64,000 bases of DNA from Salvia splendens (GCF_004379255.2 NC_056052.1:5270001-5334000); one strand, 5' to 3'; positions 11,536 through 24,653 are shown, counted from the first letter of the stretch. Numbers and translations: made by a program. Notes: generated by a model not told the origin, from the sequence alone.

Positions 11536-13508
11536 CTGACGGTGTTTCTAGATTTGTGATTGCACATTTAGAATATAATTTGATTCATTGCATGGTTGTT
11601 ATTTAATTAACTATATTGAATTTGTGTGCTTAAATTTATAAGATATGTAGGCATAGTATTTACATTTCATATATTATGTTTATTATTTTGGGGAAAATGC
11701 ATTAAAATACATGATTTTAAGATAATTTTAGTTTTGGACATAAACTATAAATCCATATACAAATACAATCATTTTTAGTATTTTTCAATTTTAACATGGC
11801 TAACAATTTCCTCATAATTTAAGGTGAGGGAGAGACTCGGATGTTCATAACGCTTAAATAATTGATGGTACTAAATGGCATAGTTTGATTACAAGCAAAA
11901 TGGAGTATTATTTATTTAACGTGTAGAATTAACTAAAATTTTATCAAAATTTTGGAACAGTACCTTAGCCTATTAATAAAAACAAAATTTTGGGTCGATG
12001 AAGTATTAATTAGCTAGTAACCTTTTGCCAAGAATACCTATGAAGTGTGATATATATTTGCATATGAAGTAATTTGAAAGCAATTGCATAAATACAAAAA
12101 AAAGAGGGATCGTTTTCATATTTTATTTTTGGTTATATTAGCATATAGCAATCTCAAATATAGATAAGTATTGGAATAATTTGTTACTTATAAATCCACA
12201 CACTGCAAAAATTATTTTTTAAGGTAGTAGCATAGGGTTAATTAACGTCAAACACATCCATTTTCAATCATCTGATAGCGTGTGGAAACACGCAGTTAAT
12301 TGACGTTAAAATACATCCATTTTTAATCCTATTTGATAGACTCATAATAATCGTTCTTTTAATTAATCTTATTTGTTCCCAGCATAAACTCTTTTTTAAT
12401 AATTGGTTGGTAGAATTATTATACATGAAAAATCTTGAAGGTCAACTTATTTAATTGCTGACATTCCATTATTTGTAACACGACAAACACAAAATCCATG
12501 AGGCTGCCAACAAGTGCCATCAAAGAAAACAAAATAAAAATATCAATCTGTGAGAATTCAGCTGAACAATTTTTTCATTATAATAATGAAAAGTAATTAT
12601 ATGGTATGTCCAGATGTCCTGTTTTCATATCGTTGATTCTGATATCAAAATTCTCCACATCTTATTCCAAAAAATAACTTCCAGATAAAATAAAAATTAT
12701 GGGACTATTCTCTTAAAAGAATATTACTAGTATAACTCTAGCTGTAATTAAGTGGCTAACATTTTAGATAAGTTCCCCCATTTTTTGTGTACTTTTAATT
12801 TTAGCTTTTACCAATAAAATAATTCAACTTATGTCTTCAAGTTTAATTGTGTGTTACTACCTCATAAGATATTCTTTTGCTTAGAATTTTAAATTATTTT
12901 GTGATTTATTTTACCGAAAACATTGGACCCTAATATTGCACGGTCTTATTCCGTCCAATTTTCCTTTCCAAATAAGATATAAGTATGTTCGACTTGAATA
13001 AGATATAAAAAAAAATCAGTTTTATTAAATATAGCTTATAAAATCATATGATGGTTTAAGAATATCTGTTCCAAAACTTCTATACCAAACGCAACATTAA
13101 GTATATATTGACATAATAAAATTTTTATTCGACAAATCATCATAAATCGGTTAAGAAAGTCAGTATCCCATTAATTTAATAGATTAATAGTTGTTTTCAA
13201 GATTGTTTTATCCTTCTATGTGCCAGCTCATGACTGTTTAGAGAACCTAATAGCATAATTAAAGTGAAAATAAACAACTCTCTTATTTATAAGATAATAA
13301 TATATATCAATATATATGTATAAACCTAGAAAATTATAGTGGAAATAACAATCATACTTACTTCCTCCGTCCCACGTTAAATGTCACATTTAATGTGGGC
13401 ACAGATTTTAAAAAAAGTAAAGAAAAATGTTGAATAAGTTAGTGGATTATAAGTCTCACAATAAGAATAATATTTTGTCATTTCGGTCCGACCCATTTGA
13501 CACCGGTA
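11536..13508. other. AT-rich intergenic region
   Basis: No gene recognised. A near-direct repeat of TTAATTAACGTCAAACACATCCATTTT type occurs at about 12238 and 12295. A truncated Stowaway-like end (CTTCCTCCGTCCCACG) lies near 13363. Confidence 0.4.
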
Positions 13509-13762
13509 GTCCCTCCGTCCCTGATTAATTGTCACTCTTTGACCGAGCACGAATTTTAAGAAATGTAAAGAAAAGTTGGTTGAAAAAATTGGTGAAATGT
13601 GAGACCTACTTTTTTATATTGGTTTTATAATAAAATGTGAAAGAAGTGAGTTAGTGGAATATGAGACATATTTACTATTTATGGTAAAAATAAAGTGTGA
13701 TAATTATTGAGGGACGAACCGAAATGGAAAAGAATGACAATTAATTGGGGATGGAGATGGAG
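13509..13762. mobile_element. Stowaway-type MITE, degenerate
   Basis: Left end CCCTCCGTCCCTGATTAATT and right end AATTAATTGGGGATGGAG are inverted copies followed by TA. It shares internal sequence (GTGAGACCTACTTTTTTATATTGG) with the MITE at 4246-4533, so both belong to one family. About 254 bp. Confidence 0.7.
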
Positions 13763-15456
13763 TATATAAATAGTCTTTATTAGGAGAATGAAATCACAAT
13801 CATTGCTTTCGACTCATAATGCGCGTGCACTGACCGGGTCCCACTATCATATGAATAAATATATAAACTGCCCTATATATTCGAGGAGCTTACTATATTA
13901 TATAGTTGAAGTAAGCAATATTCTTATTAGTTCAACTTCATCTCGACTATTCTAAAACAAATAAATTTAATTCATGCTTTGTGCTTCACTAGATAGGGAC
14001 AACGACCAAGGAGCACCAAACGAATTTTCAATTCAATTTTTGGGCATATTTTTGTTAATATTATATAACTCCATGTCATGCTTTTGCTATAGTTTATCGT
14101 ATCTATAAATTTAATAATCTAATTAATAACTTAATAACATACTTCTACCTAACATCCACGCTAGTTCTGAAATAGTAGTAATCACACTGAGTAGTATTAT
14201 ATTGCTATAGCACAATAAACATCAGCGTTAGTCTTACAAAAACATTTATACACCCCATGATTAATAAATGCACACCTTTACATATAGTTTTTAACATAAA
14301 TGTTTTGAAGAAAATAGATGGAAAAATCATTAGAATATGAGTAATACTTTACATATTAATTAGTTTGTTAAAATTGTAAGTGAAATGGGTTTATAAAATA
14401 TGAGATCCAATTAATAAAAATAGTAAAAGTAGGAGTATGAAATATTTAGTAGAAAATATTCGAAGCTAATAATATGCGACAGCGACATTTAAATATTGAC
14501 TAAAGAAAGAAGTAGTATGGAGTATTGTGTAATCGAATGCATATCCTCACTTGGTGATCAAATATTTTATCATCACATGTTTTTCTATATCTATTTTTTC
14601 CAAAACTATATATGAGGTTCTCAAGTTAAGATAATCTTTAAGCTGTTCAAATAAGAATAAAATATATAACGGTCTGATCAAATTTAACAAAAGAAACATA
14701 TATATGAGGTGAGCTTTTGGAATTTGACCCTATTCTAACCTTCGATTTAATTCTTTATAAGTTAAGTAATCCATTAATTACTTCTTCAATAATTGCTTGA
14801 AAATTCTTAAAGATGATATCTACCAACCTTAAATTGGCACCCAAACACATGCCGACATGCGTGATATACTATCAAATACAGGTAATTCTCACACGCTAGT
14901 CAACCCTGTAAAATTTTTATTTGTCAAAGTCATCTGCAACAAATGTATACAATCACATATATATAGTGGAAAATGTTTAACTCGAGAAGCGTTTTAAAAT
15001 ACGATTTTCTAGTTTTCCCACAATGTCAGTGGGCGACTTAATAATATAAAGGCCAGATTTCCAAATGTTGATCATTCTTCCGATAAGAACGTGTAGGATG
15101 TAATTTTTTTTGGCTTGGTTGTTGGGTGTGAGTGATTAGTAGTTTTGTTATTGTAGCAGAATTTTATCGATTGTCTTGTTGAACTCTCATGTACTATTTT
15201 TATCACTTTTAGCATTTTTAATGCATAAAAATGAATCGTCATTTTGATGAACTCTGACCTCACAATTTGTTGATCTTAGGTTATTATGATTTCGAGGCTC
15301 CCGACTAAATCAACAAAATTTTTGTACTCCCTTCGTACCCTTGAGGTACTTTTGGACCAACCCTATATTCATAGTTGTAAATAACACTATTAGCGGAGTA
15401 ATTCTTGACGAAATCTATTATTGGCCGTCGCAAAATGCCAAAAATTCACAAATATC
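13763..15456. other. AT-rich intergenic region
   Basis: I see no conserved coding sequence, RNA gene or clear repeat end in this stretch. Confidence 0.4.
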
Positions 15457-15645
15457 TGTGGTGAAGCAAACCATATCCCACATCGGAGAATGAACAAGAG
15501 TTGCAAGCATATAAATGGGCTACCCAACTCCATTAGTATGAGGCCTTTTGGGGAGTATCCCAAGAGCAAAACCGTGAGGGCTTTGCCCAAAGCGGACAAT
15601 ATCATACTAATGTGGAGTTCGGGTGTGCACCACCGGGACCCAACA
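15457..15645. mobile_element. Solo LTR of a TRIM-like miniature retrotransposon
   Basis: A 189-bp block begins TGTGG and ends CCCAACA, with a perfect 5-bp duplication ATATC on each side (15452-15456 and 15646-15650). It holds the phrases CCCACATCGGAGAATGA and GAGGCCTTTTGGGGAGTA, which recur widely in plant genomes. TG/CA ends, small size and TSD fit a solo LTR of a TRIM. No internal region or second LTR is present. Confidence 0.72.
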
Positions 15646-15650
15646 ATATC

Positions 15651-16345
15651 CTAATCGTGAATTAAAGAATAAAATAGTAGAATTATTTTTTGTTTAATAT
15701 TTTTATATCAAAACACAGTTTAGCTTTACTATTTTAAAATAACTATTTTATTAGTTAATTTATTTATAAAATTCAAAAAACTAATTAGGTAAGGGCCGGG
15801 TATTGAGTGTTGACATACAATTTGTTGCTAGCAGTAATATAAAAAAGATAAATACCATATTGTACTAAAGCATGTCCGCATAATAAAGTAGGGTTTAACA
15901 ACAAGAATAAGTGATTACCATTATAAATTGTCTGAAATCTTGAAAGTAAAGTGAGTAAAAGAAGGTGAAATTTCCATTTCGTCCCTAAAATCAATATCAG
16001 CCGCAGAATTTTCTTAACTAGTGAAAAAGGTGCAAACATTCGTACCCCATCAAACCATATTCCTTTGTTCATAAGCGACCCACAAAATATTTAAATCACC
16101 ACACAAAAATACAAAACTAAACACATTAATTAGGGACATTAATAAAATAAAATAATAATAATCATTGCATACGATAAAGAAGTTTATTTCTACCAAATTT
16201 CCTTTTTTTAGTATAACAAAACTTTTTAGTTGTCTCATAGTAATTCTAATCACAATCTCTTCCAATGTCAACCACATTCCTTAATCTATTTCACTCACTT
16301 TTCTTTTATAAATTTTTTAATTTCCACAAATAGAAAAACGTATCA
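15651..16345. other. Intergenic upstream of the bHLH gene
   Basis: AT-rich sequence with no recognisable gene. It should include the upstream regulatory region of the bHLH gene, but no specific site can be supported beyond the TATA box listed separately. Confidence 0.4.
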
Positions 16346-16350
16346 TAGCA

Positions 16351-16366
16351 CACATATATATATACA
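16351..16366 (+). promoter_or_regulatory. Probable TATA box of the bHLH gene
   Basis: An ATATATATATACAC tract lies about 135-150 bases before the chosen start codon and about 60-80 bases before a CT/CAAC-rich leader (16400-16460), a plausible plant core promoter. It is inferred from position only. Confidence 0.45.
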
Positions 16367-16498
16367 CAATTACATCCACTAAAATCCATTTTCATATCCC
16401 ATCTCAAAACCAAAACTACTTCTCATCTCCTACACAAAAGTTGAACAACAACAACAATCAAAGTTGAAAATTTGAAAACACAACTTTTAGCAAGAATC

Positions 16499-19400
16499 AT
16501 GGAAGAAGAATTCCAATCGGTAGTTTGTGGAGGAAATTGGTGGAACTCTTCAAGAAATCTTTTCGCTTCATCGCCGTGCTCCGCCGCAGTCAACGACTCC
16601 GGCTGCCTGAACCCTAGCCTCGTCAAAACCGCAAAGTCCATCAGCAACCACTCCACCGGCTCCGGCAGCTCCGTCGTCCTCCAAGAAGCTCCAGAACCAC
16701 AAAACATGCCGATTGATTCAACTTTTCACATGATTGCCGACGATTGGAATCAAGATTTGATGTAAGAAATATTTCTCACATAATTATTTTAATTTCTCTC
16801 AAATCTCCAATTTCATAAAATCCCTAATAAATGGTCCAAAATTTCAGTAGCTGCCCTAAAAAAAGGTGTGTTTTTTCGACTTGTAACAAATGCAAAAAGG
16901 CAAACCAACTTGATCAATCAAACTCACACTTATCTTCTTGTCCTCTTGCAGCCATGATAGCGCAATATCACAACAAAATTATTCTTACATGAACAATCTC
17001 GAGCTAACGAATTCCGTCGCAAACACAGCCACGAGCTTCCCGCTAAATACGACGTCGTACAGCTACACTTCTTCGCTACTGCACACGCTGTTCGAGGCCG
17101 ATGATACTCAGCCTCTTCTCGAAAATCCGGCGACTAATTTTGCTTCGCCGCCTAATTTGAGGCCCTCTTTTCCTAAGCAGCAGCAGATTGCTAGCAATTT
17201 TCAGCTCATCAACAACGCTGCTTTCTGGAATGCGACGGTCGGAGCGAGCTTTCTCCCGTCGTCGACGCCACAGCTCATTCCCTCAGCTCTTACTAAGCCG
17301 AAACTCAATCACCAGAGCTTCGGTTCAAAGGTAATTGCATCAACATGTTAAATTGCATGTGTTTAGATATTTTATCTTAATTTGTCAAGCTGAGTTTTAG
17401 TATGAATTTCTTGAATTAAGTTTTTACTATTTGGTGTTTAAATTAAGTTTTGAGGTTTTGAACTTTTCTAGGTTTAGTTTTCTAGTAGATAATTAAAACC
17501 TAATTTGAGAAAGAATAAATTTTGTATATTTTAGAATGTTAACCGGAAGGCAGCGGGAGCAGACGCGGCGGAGTTGAAAGATGGGAATGAACCTTCATTA
17601 AAGCGTGCAATAATTGAAACTCCATCGCCAACTTTTAAGGTAAGTTTATTTTTAGCTTTTTATTGAAAAAAATTATAATGTGTGTTAGAAAATGGAGCGA
17701 TAAAATTTTAGACTTTCTTCAATAGGTCCGAAAAGAGAAGCTGGGGGACCGAGTTACTGCGCTCCAGCAGTTGGTTTCACCCTTTGGAAAGGTAAAAAAT
17801 CCAGAATTTTAATTTCTTGCCTTCAAATCCAGAATTTATAGTAAATTATTTTAGAGTTAATTTCATGCCTTCAAATTCATAAAATTTTACTCATGTTGGT
17901 TCTACTTCTATAGTTTTCAATTTTTTCTGAATTATACTATCATTTCTACAACATGTAGCTGTAAATTTAGGGTTAATTGTGTGAAAAAAATACAAACTTT
18001 TGCTCGTTTTGGTCATGCACTATAATATTCTTTTTATTAATTAAATTGCTCTGATTTAAAGTTTATATTTGTTGCAATATACGCTAATTTAGAGTTTGTG
18101 AACTTGACGAATTTTTTTTTGAAACTTCTTGTGAAGAGCTAAAAATGTTCCAAAATTGTGTATTTTGAAGGCAATTGACCACAATTTTTGAACTTGAAAT
18201 GTTTCATAATAAAATGTGATTTAATGTTGTTACAGACTGATACCGCGTCAGTTCTCCATGAAGCGATAGACTATATTAAATTGCTCCACGATCAAGTCAA
18301 TGTAAGTTAATAGTATGTCCTAATTATCCCACTGAAATTATTTTGATTTCTAAATTAAATCTTGGTGTATATTTTATATTTTTTGCTTGCTTTTAGGTAC
18401 TAAGCACTCCTTATTTGAAGAATGGACCGCCTCCATTGCAACGCCAACAGGTATGACCTAAATTGCTTTCATTTCAATTGCATCCACGAACAAATTAAAA
18501 ATTTACTATAGTATTTTGCAAATCACTTGGGCCATGTTTGGTTGACGAGAAAGTAAAGTTGGCAAGGAAAATGATTCATGGGAAAATGAATCTCGGGAAT
18601 ATGATTTCTAATAACTTTACTTTCCCGTGTTTGGAAAATATCAAGATTTGAAAGTATATATTTGATTTAAACACTAAGCTAAAAATATACTTATCATTTT
18701 TTATTTATAAAAAATAATAATACATATTATTTAATAAATTATTAATTACAAATGATAATAATTATATTATTTTATTTATTATTACGATGGATAGTTTAAA
18801 TATGGATTATACATCATAATATATAATATAATAATAAATAAGATTATTGTTATTATTATCATTATATTTACTTAATTTTTAATTGAATAAATTTAATAAT
18901 TTAAAATTTCACTACAATTTTATTGTTAATTACTAATCTATAAATTAATAATTATTATATTATTATATAATTATAATTATATTTAATTATTTAATAAATT
19001 ATTATTATTATTATGATAATAAAAATGAAAATAAATATTAATAATATAGTTATAATTATGATAATTTGAATTATAGTTATTTATTATCCTGAAATTAAAT
19101 ATGGTTTATACTTTTAAATTATTTTAAAACATTGTAATAAATAATAATGATGATGATGAACTGTATTATATTGCATTTAAGAATCCTAAAATTGGGAAAA
19201 GAATACCTAAGAAAAGTTAGGATTCAGAATCCTAGAAAGTTGTACTAACTTTCCTTGTTTCAAGATTTTGATTACTTTCTCAGTTTGATTAAAAACGAAA
19301 ACAAACACAGGAATTTAAAATTTAAGAAATCAGATTACTTTCCCAGACAGAATCCTGATAACCAAACATGGCCTTGATGTAATATAAGCTTAAAGGAAAT

Positions 19401-19859
19401 ACTTATGGAGTCGTAGACGGTGCCATTTCACACGGAACATGTTGACGCTTTTTGCCCAGTTTTGGCCCACGACACCATGTGCTAAGGGATGGTGCACACG
19501 AAAATGTTTTAAATTTCAAATAATAGTTCAAAATCAACATCAATATGCCTAGTAAATATCTAAAAATGATTTACTAATTTTTTATGTAACGTATGTGACT
19601 ATTGTCTTTAACCTTTTGTATCTTTCTGGCTCATTTTTTTTACAATTAAAAACAAAAAGAATATTTTGATATGTTAACTCAAATATTTATGTAAAGTTAT
19701 TACTCGTAGGCTCCCGACAAAATTAAGGAGCAAGAAGAGCCAATAAAGGACCTAAAGAGCAGGGGCCTTTGCCTCGTGCCGATATCAAGCACTTTTCCGG
19801 TGGCTACTGAGACTACCCCCGATTTCTGGACGCCTACATTCGGAGGGACCTTCAGGTAG
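16499..19859 (+). CDS. Basic helix-loop-helix transcription factor, bHLH123/bHLH112/bHLH68 type
   Basis: Seven exons, all with GT-AG ends and consistent phase: 16499-16761, 16952-17330, 17535-17639, 17726-17791, 18236-18301, 18397-18450 and 19710-19859, giving 360 aa. The start at 16499 gives MEEEFQ followed by CGGNWWN, the usual N-terminus of this subgroup; an ATG at 16472 would add nine residues. The bHLH region spans about residues 230-300 over short exons: VRKEKLGDRVTALQQLVSP, FGKTDTASVLHEAIDYIK, LLHDQVNVLSTPYLK. The basic part is atypical, which is common in this clade, so E-box binding may be altered. The C-terminus SRGLCLVPISSTFPVA and DFWTPTFGGTFR is a clade signature. Residues between the N-terminal motif and the bHLH are Ser/Thr/Asn-rich and probably disordered. 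A nuclear DNA-binding dimer is expected. The gene looks intact; intron 6 carries a MITE. Which Arabidopsis member is orthologous is not decided. Confidence 0.92.
18530..19373. mobile_element. MITE in intron 6 of the bHLH gene
   Basis: Termini GGCCATGTTTGGTT and AACCAAACATGGCC are perfect 14-bp inverted repeats, with TTG on both sides (18527-18529 and 19374-19376). At 844 bp it is extremely AT-rich inside and non-coding. The 3-bp duplication and the TGTTTGGTT terminus suggest a PIF/Harbinger-like origin. It accounts for most of the 1.26-kb intron. Confidence 0.78.
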
Positions 19860-20110
19860 AAAAAAAAAGAAAAATATAACAGAAAAAGAAAAAGCAAAAA
19901 AAAAAAGAGAGAGAGAGAGAGAAGGGAAAAGCATTGGTTTAAACTTATCTAGTCCAAGAAAAAGGATGATATAGAGAGAGAAGAGAGAGACTTGTGTGTT
20001 GCAGAATTGGAGGCCACATTGTTGTTTCAGTATTGATGAAAAGCAAGACAAGGGAAAGGATGGGGGAAAAGAGAAAAGGAGAGAAGACAGCCAATCTGGG
20101 CCATATGTAT
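19860..20110 (+). repeat. Purine-rich tract with a (GA)n microsatellite in the bHLH 3' region
   Basis: Directly after the stop codon the plus strand is almost pure A/G to about 19930, including a GA dinucleotide run near 19907-19922, and stays purine-rich to about 20090. It is probably within the 3' untranslated region. Confidence 0.6.
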
Positions 20111-21575
20111 CATCATGAAGGTTAGCAAATGATTAAGAAACACAAAAATACAATAAATAAATTGTTTTAATTAATTTGTTGATGAGGAACGGGAACAAGT
20201 GCTAAATTTAGCTTTAGGTTCGATTAGTTTAGGAGATCTGATTAATTATATGCATACATGTTTATGCTTTAATTATCAGTTTTAATTTCAGCTGAATTTA
20301 GCAGCTTGTATGGTGGTTTTGTTCCTGTTTCTAAGTACAACTCATTTTCATATTATATTGTCCACCGACTCTTATTTTATTTATGCTTAAAGTTGGAAAA
20401 TATTGAGATAGGTTTGTGTTATTTATTTGGAGATGTTACCTACATAACTTTTAATTTAATTTTGGAATTATGAAGGTTTTAGTGGAGTTGGCTTTTAGGG
20501 TTTGTTGTATATTGATGAGTGGGTGGTGTTGTTTTGTTACTTACGCGTGTGCGTACGGAAGCCCCACTGCATGATTACATTTTTTTATATAAATTTTGGA
20601 TTTTTATTGGTTAATTTTGTATTCATTAGTTTATAAATTGTTGCATTATAGGATATAATGCCTATAGGTGAATGTATAGTATAAAAGTGGCATGGTTTTT
20701 TTTTGAATAATATATGGAAAAGATATCTTTTGGAATTCAAAGTTGCCAACATTGATCAATTTTCGATTTTGTGCAAAAAAATGTATTGAGTTTTTAATAA
20801 GCAAACCACTACACAATCGCACATGATGGAAAAAAAATGCTCGCATGCACGTGGACTGCATGAATCCAAAACCCAATGCTAAGCACCTTTGTATTAGGAG
20901 TACAAAACTTGTGAGGTTTGATCTAGTCGAATCAAATGAAAATACTAGTGCCTACTTAAATAAAACAAAAGTTTGATTTTTCAATCAAGAAAAATATTAT
21001 TGTTGAAAGAAACTAGGATACGATTCGGTACACGAAATTGGAATTGCATTGGTTAAAATTATGTGGAATTGAATTATAATTTAGTTTTAAATCATTTGTT
21101 CGTTACATGATGTCCAGTAATAATTCGATACATGAAACTGAATTCGAAGAAATTATATATGTCCAGTAATGATGTTCATCAAATTATGAGGGGCAGATAT
21201 TCACTTTATTTTGTAAAAATTTTGAAAAACAATTTAACACTATACTTACTTTATTTTGAAAGTAAAATTGTAGTACAATGTAGGATGTATTTGCATTCAT
21301 AATGTGCTGAATGTATGAACTATGTGCAGCGTAACTTAGTAGTATAAGTTTTTTTTTCCTTGAGAAGGGTTCACCATCCTAGTACTACTCTCGTCCAATC
21401 ACGCTTAATTTTATAGTTCTGATGGCAATGCAAATGCTTTCGCACTCTCATTTTCAAAAGATAAATCAACCATATATATATTTTATGCTTTGTTTTGCTA
21501 GACATTACAAAAATACATTCATTACTTTTTTAAATATACATTGTTTAAATAACTAAAATAATGAAAAAAATATTA
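20111..21575. other. Intergenic, no gene seen
   Basis: AT-rich sequence downstream of the bHLH gene. A short direct repeat around ACACGAAATTGGAATTG and ACATGAAACTGAATTCG (about 21030-21150) suggests a small duplication. Nothing else is supported. Confidence 0.4.
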
Positions 21576-21582
21576 TGAAAAA

Positions 21583-21660
21583 AGGTGTTGGAGGTGTTGG
21601 GATTTGAACCCTCATAGCTTCAACCAAAAGAAACATCTCCTACCACTAAACTAAGAGTAT
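21583..21660 (-). other. tRNA-like sequence with A and B boxes (tRNA relic or SINE head)
   Basis: Read on the minus strand it contains TTAGTTTAGTGGTAGGAG, matching the tRNA D-arm/A box, and GGGTTCAAATCCCAACA, matching the T-arm/B box, at tRNA-like spacing. The T stem pairs only over GGG/CCC and the anticodon loop appears one base too long. I therefore read it as a decayed tRNA or the head of a tRNA-derived SINE, not a working tRNA gene. Confidence 0.5.
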
Positions 21661-21777
21661 AATATTTCCTATATAAATTAAACACAACTATTTATATACT
21701 TAAATTATTAAAAAATAAATAAAATTGATACCATCGTGCCCTTAAGCGTCAATGCGTGTAAGCACCTAGTGGCTAGA

Positions 21778-23367
21778 TGATGAGTCTCGTTCTCGGCCTT
21801 GGTTACTGGTCAGTATAAGGTGCTTTATTGGATAATATCTGCAAAATAGCTGCTAAAGTGTGCAGGTTGAAGTACTAAATCAGGAGGAAAGGTTCAGAAG
21901 GAATTCGAGTGAAAAAAGCTGCGAAAAGTGTGCAAACTGGTTAGTATGAGCAGAAAATACGCAAACAGGTCAGGATGGATGCTATAGACCTGGACACGAG
22001 AAGGAAGGATTTGCTTGGAATAATCACCTATCTAAAGAAGGGCAAAATTGTCATTCCACATGAAGAGAAAGCCCTAGACATTAGGGCAAGCCACCCTATA
22101 AATAAGAGCTGAACATAAAGAAGGAGGAATTTTTTTACACCATTTCACTTAGGACTTATCATCACTACTACATCACTTTTGAGGAGAATAGCTCCACTAG
22201 CTCTTAGTTCCATCTAAATCCAGCAGCCTGACTTGAAGATTCCGGCCACCTGCCGATGAGGAGCATCTGCCTGATTCATTCCAGCCGCCGTAGTTCCAGA
22301 AATTCCTCCAGTTTCAGTTTCCGATGAGCCAAACAATCTTTTACTTGCTTTGTTTTTAAGATTTCTTAGTTTAAGTACTTGTTTTTGCTTGCCTTTGACT
22401 TGGATTCCAGTAGATACTTAGTTGGAACATCTTTTGGGTGATAATCTTGAATGCAATGAAGTTTATTGTGATTTTATTTTGTGTTTCAGCTTGCTTATTA
22501 TTTCTTTCTGCCTAGTAGCTAGATCTGGTAGTTTTACGTTGATTTCTGTTGTTTAAGTGCTTGAATCTGCTTTGCTTAGTTAGATCTAGGTTTTCTTGGA
22601 GTGTTTACAAGTTTTAATCGGGTTAAGTTCCTCAAAAAATGCATGGGAATCGTTCCTGCTTGCTTCTGTCACCTTGTCCCGCTGACCAGTTTGCGTAGAT
22701 CTCAGTTTTCTTAGCTTTCGTTCTCGATTTCAAGTTAAATATTGCATTTACGAATTTTCAAGCTTGATCATTCATCAATGGAGTTTGTTAGATCTTGTTT
22801 GTTTAGCTTGGTGAAGAAGATAATGTCACAATCAAAGAATGAGACCACTTGTGTTGCTTTTGTTGCTTTTTGCTTTTGTAATTGCACTTTTTCAGCTTTT
22901 CTGCACACCTAGGAACCAGTCTGCCAGCATGTCCTTTGATTCTCTTTACCTTTTGTCTAGCCATTTTTAGTAAGTTTCATCTAGTAGCTTCTCACATGCA
23001 CACTCGTACCCTAATTTACACACGCACTTTAATTTCTTTTAGCACACAACATTTAGAGCCCACCCTGACCTACAGGTCAGGAGGGGTATAGGTTCCATTT
23101 CATTTTCTGACTAGGTAAAACTCAACCCAAAAAAAACATGGTAGCTAACCAACCGCTCCCAGAATGTCATCGCAAGTGTATCTCGCCTACATCCATCTCT
23201 GTGGGATTCGACCCTTACTCCACTATACTAGCCAGTAGAAGTGGGTTGAGGTATTTTTTTGTTGATAGGGAAGATAGACACAGACCCAACGACACAGCTG
23301 GGTCTAGGTACCCTCCTGGCCAGTTGACACACACACAGAGTCATAGTCTCATCTTTTCCCTCTCTCA
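21778..23367 (+). mobile_element. Solo LTR, probably Ty3/gypsy type
   Basis: A 1,590-bp block starts TGATGAGTC and ends CTCTCTCA, flanked by a perfect CTAGA duplication (21773-21777 and 23368-23372). It contains a TATAAATAAG promoter box near 22098 and the phrase CTGTGGGATTCGACCC near 23200, which resembles the CTGTGGTTCGACAC phrase of the LTRs at 56-60 kb. No internal domain or second LTR is present, so recombination between two LTRs is likely. Orientation is inferred from the TATA box. Confidence 0.65.
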
Positions 23368-23372
23368 CTAGA

Positions 23373-24653
23373 CAAAAGATGTCATACTTGTTAGACACTA
23401 CGATATTTTAGGAAGTTTTGTTTTGTGTTAGGTGGAAAGAGAAAAATATAATAGTTATATTATTGTGAGAGAGAACTATTTCTAAAAATAGAAATGTGAC
23501 ATCTTTAATGGGACAAACTAAAAAAAAAGTGTAACATTTTTTATGGGATGGAGGGAGTATATATTTTTGAAGTATTTAATTATCGTAGACTTTCAAATAT
23601 TAAATTCTATAAATATTATAATATTTTGTTAGAGTACTACTACCACCACAAGCTTGGAATTTTATAATCTCACTTTGGAAGAATGAAGACTATGCCAATT
23701 ACAGTTCCCCTTGTTCCTCGTCTTTTTGTAAAAAAATGTACGAAATACTATATGATTTTTATGCTAAGAGGATGACGAGGGAAGAACTGATTGAATACAC
23801 TAGAAAGTAAAAGCATCTTTTGCCAAATGATGAATTTCATATAATTCCTTCACCTAAAATATTTGCTATGATACTCTATACGCTACTTTGCTTTAATTAT
23901 CATGTCAATTGCCAAACATTTCACTATACTTCCCTTTGAAGCTTAACAAAATCGAAAAAGTGTTATGCTTTATCAACATCACCGCATGTATATTGACATG
24001 CAATAATTATATTTACAATTTACTTTCTTTGGATAAACATATCATTTAGTTCCTAATATTATATCATTTCCCTTTTACACACACTCACACACATAGTATA
24101 TACTAATCGGATGATATACTAAATGCTTTTCTAATTTATTTGAAAGGTTAAGCTCAAAAAAGATATTAACGTTGCCCTGTGTTTAAATAAATATTTTTTT
24201 ATATAAATACTAAAAGTGTTCTAAATTATACTAAAACTAAATTAGTTATAATATTTCATGCGTCCATTTTGTGGCTCCCAAAATCTTTATGCAATTCACC
24301 GATGATATTGTACGGAGTATAATTTTATTTTTGACGAGTTATATCAAAATCGTGAGGAAAAAAAAGAGATATTTCTTTTTCGGTATGAAAATTTTATGCA
24401 ATATTGTTTAATGTATTAGTGGAGAATATAAAGTAGTGAAAATGAACGAAGATAATAAAATAAGAAAATATAGGGGTGTTTGGTTGGTGGTATTAGACAG
24501 ACACAGACTACTTGATTTTTAAATATATTGTTGGATTAATTTACTTGGATTGATACTTAAGAAAATATTAAGTAAGATTATTCTGGAAAAGTAACTTTTT
24601 AGATATTTTCTTACCAATGCAATCTCATTAATTTTTTAGCCTTCGTTATCCTA
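23373..24653. other. Intergenic with MITE fragments
   Basis: No gene. A right-hand Stowaway-like end (GGGATGGAGGGAGTA) is at about 23546-23560. TAGGGGTGTTTGGTTGG at about 24472 looks like a lone PIF-type terminus without a partner. Confidence 0.45.

Noticed and set aside
15072..15263. Small minus-strand open frame in the intergenic region
   Set aside because: AT-rich low-complexity translation without a conserved motif or promoter.
16423..16707. Minus-strand open frame opposite bHLH exon 1
   Set aside because: It is antisense to a well-supported exon and shows no recognised domain.
24472..24490. TAGGGGTGTTTGGTTGG as the left end of the Harbinger element
   Set aside because: It is a good PIF/Tourist-like terminus, but no inverted partner was found near 37.5 kb or elsewhere. 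The ends at 24657 and 37557 have matching TAA duplications instead.
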